In this document: positions 57,997 to 64,000 of the stretch, piece after piece
Position numbering within the stretch: position 1 is the stretch's first letter
Layout: every line of letters begins with the position of its first letter
NCBI GenBank assembly: GCA_030374805.1
Contig: JARGSG010000197.1
Coordinates: 744,001 to 808,000 of the forward strand
Length of the DNA stretch: 64,000 nt
Direction of reading: 5' to 3'
Source: Gracilaria gracilis
Taxonomy: Eukaryota; Rhodophyta; Florideophyceae; Gracilariales; Gracilariaceae
Notes under the pieces: model-generated
Told to the model about the DNA's origin: nothing
Databases searched by the model: none
Seen by the model: the letters and a program-made list of their open reading frames with translations, nothing else
Program-made: the position numbers and the translations under genes

Positions 57997-59264
57997 TTTG
58001 TTGTGTTGTTGATTGTGATGAGAAGAGAGAAAGATGTAGTTCAAGTTTGAAAGCTGGGAGGTGGGTTAAATAGTCTACTGGGTTTGTGGGGAGTGTTATG
58101 CTGAGTTTTGCTGGCTGGTGCGGAGATTGAGATTTGGCTACACACACAGCGATGATTGGGTTGGTTCGTTGTACTGGATGCGGTTACGCAAAGTGTTGTG
58201 TCCGCATTGTTCACGGGATGCATAGGGTTTCGGTTCTGAGGCTGAGCTGGGAGAAATAAGAAAGAGTGGTGCAGGGCGAGTCACCAAGGCGCTTGGTTTT
58301 GCGTTTTCGCAGTTTTGCACCTCACAAGCCCTCGGCTTGCGCCTCAATGATGTGCAGAATGTATCGCAAAGGTCATCACCGTGCTACGGATTCATCTTGG
58401 TCGTCTTGGAGTGGACATTGCGAGCGTTTTGAGCTGGTTTATGTCTTTTTCGGTAATTTGTTTGTAAAACTTAGGGGTTTTGAACACGAGGTACCTGTCC
58501 AGAACTTGAGGGACACTAACAGTACCCTTGTAGTAGAGGACTCGATGGCTGATATAATTATATGTGATGGAAATAACGTTCCCTGAACGCCTTCGTTGTT
58601 GCTGGTTCTGTTCCAAATCGAGTGCTGTTTTATGGCCGTGAGACTTCACTTGCCTTTGTCCCATACCAACGGTACATAGTGGACCCAAAGGAATCACGCA
58701 AAGGAATTACGCCGTGATCGCTTGCAAAGTCGCGACCATTCAGCTGCCCTTTCCCACGGCGACGTCTCTCCCAGCCAGCGGCGTCTCTCCTAGCCAGCTT
58801 CCTTAGTTGCCGTTGACGCGTAGACACTAAGATCGGCCTATGCGAGGATAGTCCCGCACTGCGCAATGCCGAAGCATCTCAGCTATATGCATCTTAGGCC
58901 TTCTAAACGAAATCGATATCTTCCAAAGGCTTCGAAAAGAGGACGAAGAACACGGTGGCCATAAACACTTAGTGATATTACGTTGCTTTCCTCCCAAGAG
59001 TAGAAAGGAATTCAGGTTCTTCTTGAAGTTCGCTTGTGCTGAGTCTTCGTCGCATGGCTGAAGGGTTGATATGAAGTGCTCATATGCCGCAGACATGGCA
59101 GCCCCCAGATCGTCTGATCTTTTCGGAGTCTGTTCGTAGAAGCGTTCCTTTAAAGTACGCTGCACATGCGGATCAGACGGGCTACCAAGGGTAGTGAATT
59201 TGCAGAAGGGTAGCGGTATACTAACTAAAACAACAAGTGGACACGATAAGCAACGGCCGTCAAA

Positions 59265-59590
59265 GTTTTCGACCTTCTTCTTCTTCTTATTTATGAGCAT
59301 CGTACGTTGATTTCTCGTACGTCGTGAGGTTCATAATGAACCTCCAATACCTACAGCACTTTATCTACGTATGCTAATATAGCCGCTAACTTGACATGTT
59401 CAGTCGTGCTACGATCACTGAGCTACGTAGTTGTTGCGTAAACAAAGCGCTAGATCTCAAAGGTATTCTCGCTCGCGTTAGAGCATTTCGCTACCGATGA
59501 TCATCGCCTTTTATCCCTTGTTCCTCCCAGATTATACCTCTTCATTCACCCTCTGTCCAGGTCATCGGCAGAGGGGCACACCACGACAAG
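59265..59590 (-). repeat. Dispersed repeat family 2, copy 2
   Basis: Collinear with 54695-54990 (see there). It begins with a CTTCTTCTTCTTCTT run, followed by CGTACGTTGATTTCTCGTAC, and ends near CATCGGCAGAGGGGC. Confidence 0.55.
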
Positions 59591-60750
59591 GCGCTCTTGC
59601 TAGTACCACGTTGTCCCATCAGAAGATCATGACAAGATTCTCTTGTACCAATCCTCATATCGTCGGCGACATTAGTACCAAAGAATCAGCTCGAAATCGG
59701 GTCAGCGTCCATCAACTCCATCGTAGCCTCCGAGAAAACCCTGTAAAATCCTCGACCGTATTCATGTCTCCGTAAGAGTTCAATTACGGTGGGAAAAAGT
59801 CAGGGAAACGGTGGTAGAGCCGTCTTCATATGGCCGATTCCGTGCCTACTGCTGTCGAGCACCTAACCGGGGCCCGTTTAACGACATGGCACCATGGTCC
59901 GAACGGCGATCGACATGCCAGCGGCGGCAAGGTCGACTGCGTGGCCAAGAAAGTTTTCGACCATATTGCATAGAGAGAACTACTGAGCTCAATGGCTCTC
60001 CCTTATTTCTAGAATAGAGAACTTTGGACCAATGTAAAGAAGTTACAATACCTGGAGGTAGATTCAATTTTGTGGTAACTTCGATGGATTGAGAGATGAG
60101 AACCGAGATTTATATGGCATCAGCAATCTGATCGGCGATCGTACCCATATCGCAATGGCGTACGCATACTCTCAGAACTCCACAAATCTATTGCTTAGCA
60201 GACCACGTGCCCGTTTTGAAGCAATTGCGTACTATGAAACCGCCATAACGGCAGTATTTCCCGAGATGTCTGTTCCTAAATGATCTTCTGAAACCCGTTC
60301 CGATTAGTTCTGACCCCTAGCCTTCCTTCCTGCGATGTCGAACTGCGCTTTGGAATTCAAGGTCCGTCGTCATCAAAGAGAAGGACTGTGATCAGATTTC
60401 CAAAATCAGAATGATGGACCCTCTGCTAAACAGTAGGCACTGCCTACTAGGCAGGTGCCATATAATATACTAGGGTGAGGTCATTCGTAGCATTTGACAC
60501 CTAAGGGTCGTTACGCGGTCAGACAAAGTGCTGTTTGACCAGGCGTGTCCCTACTCTGGGAAAAGTTGTCAAATGCTGTTGCGATTATCCCTGGAGTTGC
60601 TGGAGCAGTGCGGGGGTAGAACGTTACCGTTGTAATGTTAGATGGGAAGTCCAAACTTCAGTTCAGGAACAAAGGAGATGATGCAACGAGGAAAAGGGTA
60701 TGTTGAATTTTGGCTTTTCAGTTCTGCTACGAAGGTAAGATAATGTAGAA

Positions 60751-60787
60751 TCTACAGTGTACAGTAGATACCGTTGTCTACACTGTA
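60751..60787. repeat. Inverted repeat around a CCGTTG core
   Basis: TACAGTGTA (60753-60761) and TACACTGTA (60779-60787) are exact reverse complements flanking AGATACCGTTGTC, about 220-250 bp upstream of the RHL1 start. Confidence 0.5.
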
Positions 60788-61002
60788 CAAGGCTGTAGAT
60801 ACAAGGGTAGGAACGTTACCACGGTGGCTGGCCAGGGTAAGATAGCTACGATAGCGACCGCCTCGTAGATAGACAGCAGACGAGAACGCAGAGAGCAGAC
60901 GTATGTATTTTGAAGCCGAAGTTTGGGACCGCGAAAGTCGGACCTAAGGGCAAGCCCGTGATCCAACGTACAAAAACACCATTTGTCGGAGCGGTGCCTG
61001 CA

Positions 61003-62142
61003 ATGCGCCCGAAATCAAAGCGCGGCGAGGAGACAAATGAGAAGCTTGAAGCCGAAAGGAGAAGTGAAGTATTACGGAAGAAGGCGTACAGGACTGTTTT
61101 AGGTTCGAAACCACCAGCGTCAACACAATGCATTCCAAAGGCTCTTGAGCACTGTGACAATGCGGACATAACCAAGCGAAACACATCTCGCAAGAAGAAG
61201 TACTTGTTTTTGTTTCCTGGCGCGCTTGAATTAGAGGCTGGGGCTCGAATCGGGCAACTTGATGACCTGAATACGACAAACCCGACCTTATCTGTCGAAG
61301 TTGATGGCGGCAAGATCGTGATGAGTGGCACTTTGGTTTTACCGAAGAATGCACTATTTACTTTAAAGGCGGGAAGGCGACGAAGGGAGGTTAAGGTTGT
61401 GGATAGTTTGGATACGATTATAGCGTTTTCAGAGTGGAAGTTTGTAAGGAATGGATTTGATGAGTCTGAAGCAAGTGCGGTGCCAAGCACTTTAATCCAA
61501 AGCGCGGAAAGTGATTTGTGGAAGTCAGAACAGACGAAGACTCCCGTTCAAAAGGATGATGGCGACGAGGAAGACAGTGATGATTTGAGCGATCTGCGAC
61601 CTTCTCCAAAGCCTGTGAGAAGCAATCCGAGACGCAACGCGAGGGCTAAGGGATATGTCAACGCAGATATGGAAAGTGAGGAGCTTGAGGACAGCGATCA
61701 GGATGAAGAGGAAGTGAAGGACGTAAGCAAAGTCGTTGAACACATAAACTTGGTCGACGACGAAGACGATGAGATGAAGCACACAGAAATTTCTTTACAA
61801 CAAAAGCGCGCTACGAATCGAAGAAAAACATGGACACAAACATGCTTTAATAATATGGGACGCGGGACGTCGAACAGAGGTAGATCTCGCGGGGGGCGTG
61901 GACGGTTGAAACGGCTTGCGGCCAAAGACAAGGATGATGATGCTGATGATGCTGATGCTGATGATGATGATGATGATGAGGTTGAGATAGTGGAAAACAT
62001 GAATATTGGTCCGGGAAGAAGTAGTGGGCGCAAACGGAAGAAAGTAACGTACACTCAGTCGGACGACGAGCTTGCTGATAACGACGACGATGACGATGAC
62101 TTTGGTTTGAGCTCTAGCTCCGAGGACGATGATGACGTGTGA
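61003..62142 (+). CDS. RHL1: RHL1-like protein, DNA topoisomerase VI accessory subunit
   Basis: 379 aa from the ATG at 61003 (MRPKSKRGEE). The frame is open further upstream without an ATG, so an upstream exon is possible. RHL1 (ROOT HAIRLESS 1) is a DNA-binding component of the plant topoisomerase VI complex needed for endoreduplication. The diagnostic core is present: KKYLFLFPGALELEAGARIG, then LDDLNTTNPTLSVEVDGGKI, MSGTLVLPKNALFTLKAG and SLDTIIAFSEWKFV. The C-terminal half is acidic and disordered (DEEDSDDLSD, long Asp runs), with an RG-rich patch (GRGTSNRGRSRGGRGR) and basic signal SSGRKRKK, as expected of a nuclear protein. The Asp runs are encoded by GAT repeats near 61933-61980. Confidence 0.85.
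   Translation: MRPKSKRGEETNEKLEAERRSEVLRKKAYRTVLGSKPPASTQCIPKALEHCDNADITKRNTSRKKKYLFLFPGALELEAGARIGQLDDLNTTNPTLSVEVDGGKIVMSGTLVLPKNALFTLKAGRRRREVKVVDSLDTIIAFSEWKFVRNGFDESEASAVPSTLIQSAESDLWKSEQTKTPVQKDDGDEEDSDDLSDLRPSPKPVRSNPRRNARAKGYVNADMESEELEDSDQDEEEVKDVSKVVEHINLVDDEDDEMKHTEISLQQKRATNRRKTWTQTCFNNMGRGTSNRGRSRGGRGRLKRLAAKDKDDDADDADADDDDDDEVEIVENMNIGPGRSSGRKRKKVTYTQSDDELADNDDDDDDFGLSSSSEDDDDV
61933..61982. repeat. GAT-rich coding repeat (poly-Asp)
   Basis: Runs of GATGAT interspersed with GCT encode an Asp/Ala-rich stretch in RHL1. Such runs are prone to slippage, and frame is kept. Confidence 0.7.
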
Positions 62143-62554
62143 GGGGCTGTTCGAGAAACAGACAGCAGAGAAGCTGTGAGTAGGGATTTATCCGGACGGC
62201 TAGCCGTTCAAATATGCCCGTCTCAGAAAGAAGCGAATGCAAACTCCACGACACTGAAAGACCAAAAGTGGCAATCCAGTGATAATTCCATCCAAACCCT
62301 TTCAAGCGGGTTTGCAAGCCATTCTACTGTTAGAAGAACTGTAAACAGAGAACAGATCCATCGCCAGACGTCACCAACGAATCCGTAATGTTTAATCCAA
62401 CCCCTCCCTGCACTGAACGGATAACAACCGTCTGCAACCGATCAAACGACAACATTTTGCCCAATCCGTACTCCGGAACATATTAGAAACCATTTGCCTG
62501 CCGCAATCCATCAGTTGAAGTCCGTACGCTGTTTCGTTTCCACCAAACGATACA
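62143..62554. other. Intergenic region between RHL1 and the hAT transposase
   Basis: No gene seen. The left end of the hAT element should lie here, but its short inverted repeat cannot be fixed without the right end, which is outside the window. Confidence 0.35.
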
Positions 62555-64000
62555 ATGAACTCCACTAGAATCTGTAAGCGCGATACCAAATCCGATACGA
62601 TTCCAAGACGCTCCTTTCTTCGGATTGAGTCAAAGGAGGCCGCGCTTGAGGTTGTTCGCAAATTAACCGCAAATGAAAGCACAAACTACGAACTCGTCAA
62701 TTGGAAGGATATGAGTTCTGTTCGCAGAATGCGGTCGGAGTACTACAACAACTACGCAGTACTCTGCCATGTCAACACTCGTAAGGACGCTGGTTGGCTG
62801 GTCTGCTCACATTTGTTCACTGGTCAATGTCCCTTGCAATCCTCCGTGAAAAGGTTCGACCCAGAGCAAGGAACTAGTGTGCTAAAGGACCACACGAAAC
62901 TGCATAAAAACGCAAAACTGGTTGTGTCAGATGTGGTTGTTAAAGTCACCGAGACGCAGAAAAAATCGATCATCTATGCCGCTGCCTTTGCGGTCTCTAA
63001 AGGATTACTGCCGTTATCTTTCGCATACAAGAACCTTGGAATGGCACAATTCGCAAAGGCTCTCGTCGATGCCGGTAGATCCGTTCCGGTCACTGCGCAA
63101 ATTGACATTGCGGATATGCTTCCATCCAACAATGCTGTCAAGGAAAGTATCCAAAGCATCGCAAAAGAAGCAAGAGAAATGTTTCGTGTGAATGAATCGA
63201 AAGTTGTTCTTGCTCTTGGCGGCGGTGTGACTAGCGATGGACTCAAGAATGACGTAAACGGAAACAAGTATTACGATTTTACCGTTCATTACTTCAAGCT
63301 AGGGCCGCCGCATTTGATAACGAAGGCAAGAGACTTTGAACTTGTATCGAGAAACATATTTTTAATAGAACACAAGAGCGCAGAATCGGCTTCTGCTCTA
63401 CGATCCGCCTTTGATCATGCCCTTCTCACTAGGGTCGGTGTCGAAATGGACGAGTTTATGCGAAACTTTACCTTTGTGACAGACTGTGCATCTACAATGC
63501 CATGTATTGTAGGAGCATCTTCGTCAAGTCAGAGGGTTCCATTCAGTGAGAAATGGATGGGATGTATTTCACATCAACTTAATACAGTCATGAAGCACGC
63601 CATGGAAGAGCAGGTGGCTCAGGAAACAATCGTCGCAAAGAACTTGGAGAGTGTCAAAACAGTTGTGCGCATATTCAAACAGGGAAACTGGAACCAACTT
63701 CTGCCTGATGGTTACTCTCTGATACAAGAGATTGAGACTAGGTTCGGAACTACGTGCGCGGTCGTAGAGAGATTTCTGTTGTCTAGTAAGCATGTTGCAT
63801 CCATAATATCCTCAAAGGAATCTGACGCTGCTAAGGTTTCTTTCGACGCTCTAGCGACAGAGACGAACGGGGAAGGAGAGGTGAAGTATCCGGCTCTAGA
63901 GGCAATTGTGCAATGTTTTCGTCCTGTTTGTCACGTACAAACTCAGTTGGAAGCGCAAAAGACGCCGACAATGCATCTGATACTGCCAATGTTAGAGCAG
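62555..64000 (+). CDS. hAT-superfamily transposase, 5' part (runs off the window)
   Basis: An open frame of 482 codons from the ATG at 62555 (MNSTRICKRDTK) continues through the right edge with no stop. A BED-type zinc finger region is suggested by GWLVCSHLFTGQCPLQSSVK followed by LKDHTKLHKN. The RNase H-like core has the hAT landmarks: a FVTDCASTMPCIVGASSS segment with the second catalytic Asp, then the C-x2-H box in GCISHQLNTVMKHAM. Next come VKTVVRIFKQGNW and EIETRFGTTCAVVERFL (the R-x-G-T-x3-V region). The C-terminal dimerisation domain would lie beyond the window. The lack of stops suggests a young or domesticated copy. Confidence 0.8.
   Translation, partial: MNSTRICKRDTKSDTIPRRSFLRIESKEAALEVVRKLTANESTNYELVNWKDMSSVRRMRSEYYNNYAVLCHVNTRKDAGWLVCSHLFTGQCPLQSSVKRFDPEQGTSVLKDHTKLHKNAKLVVSDVVVKVTETQKKSIIYAAAFAVSKGLLPLSFAYKNLGMAQFAKALVDAGRSVPVTAQIDIADMLPSNNAVKESIQSIAKEAREMFRVNESKVVLALGGGVTSDGLKNDVNGNKYYDFTVHYFKLGPPHLITKARDFELVSRNIFLIEHKSAESASALRSAFDHALLTRVGVEMDEFMRNFTFVTDCASTMPCIVGASSSSQRVPFSEKWMGCISHQLNTVMKHAMEEQVAQETIVAKNLESVKTVVRIFKQGNWNQLLPDGYSLIQEIETRFGTTCAVVERFLLSSKHVASIISSKESDAAKVSFDALATETNGEGEVKYPALEAIVQCFRPVCHVQTQLEAQKTPTMHLILPMLEQ

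Larger units (their letters stand above)
57997..60900. other. Gene-poor stretch of 2.9 kb
   Basis: No gene I can support. Holds GTACCGTTGGTA on the minus strand (58664-58675), repeat family 2 at 59265-59590, TTACCGTTGTAA at 60624-60635, an imperfect hairpin at 60433-60462 and an inverted repeat around a CCGTTG core at 60751-60787. Open frames at 58827-59300 (-) and elsewhere lack recognisable features. Confidence 0.4.

Noticed and set aside
56162..58332. Similar strings AGTTTTGCCCCTCA and AGTTTTGCACCTCA on both sides of the pogo gene
   Set aside because: They are in direct, not inverted, orientation, are short and not adjacent to TA duplications. Not accepted as element ends.
58827..59300. 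157-aa minus-strand frame
   Set aside because: No motif, lysine run at the start from a (CTT)n repeat, and it overlaps the edge of repeat family 2.
1..64000. CRISPR arrays, rRNA genes, bacterial operons or riboswitches
   Set aside because: None seen. Gene structure, introns and tRNA are eukaryotic nuclear.

Overview
The window is nuclear DNA of a eukaryote with a compact, intron-poor genome, most probably a red alga (Rhodophyta). The evidence is indirect. Core eukaryotic genes are mostly single exons, with at most one short GT-AG intron each. One precursor has a plastid-type leader starting MAF, with the early phenylalanine common in red algal transit peptides. An RHL1 homologue, a bacterial-type GT4 glycosyltransferase and several classes of DNA transposon and LINE are also present. 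I cannot name the species.

Layout. 1-0.4 kb: 3' end of a LINE and a (GTT)n microsatellite. 1.1-19.9 kb is a housekeeping island: prefoldin subunit 3 (+), a Sec7-domain ARF-GEF of GBF1/GNOM type (-), exportin-1 (+), RPB5 (-), a transposon remnant, NHP2 (-) and clathrin heavy chain (+). Several genes form head-to-head pairs sharing a promoter region. 20-24.5 kb is decayed DNA holding a sulfotransferase gene with an in-frame stop and a 5'-truncated LINE with RNase H. 24.9-31.9 kb: a membrane-anchored orphan protein, a SHAQKYF-like MYB factor and a GT4 glycosyltransferase whose N-terminus carries a Thr-Lys-Pro-Thr-Ala repeat.

32.4-38.1 kb is a complete Mutator-like element (MULE): about 174-bp terminal inverted repeats, a perfect 9-bp target duplication, and two long reading frames that a 67-nt phase-0 intron joins into one predicted protein of about 1590 aa, Ulp1/C48 protease + FAR1-like zinc domains + MULE transposase + SWIM finger. 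It sits about 100 bp from a tRNA-Leu(CAA) gene with a 12-nt intron. 38.8-55.6 kb: a NAT16/HISAT-like acetyltransferase, a plastid-targeted protein, two paralogous secreted Cys-rich proteins flanking a mitochondrial-type Gfo/Idh/MocA dehydrogenase, two neighbouring NFACT-R proteins, a Tousled-like kinase, a LINE graveyard and a secreted RidA-like protein. 55.8-64 kb: a pogo-type transposase, a gene-poor repeat stretch, RHL1, and a hAT transposase that runs off the end.

The genes do not form an operon-like pathway. Themes are transport and trafficking (Sec7, exportin, clathrin), RNA machinery (RPB5, NHP2, tRNA), chromosome biology (Tousled-like kinase, RHL1) and invading transposons. The most notable items are the fused Ulp1-MULE protein, the secreted Cys-rich pair, the NFACT-R pair, and a short palindromic motif around CCGTTG that recurs in many intergenic regions.
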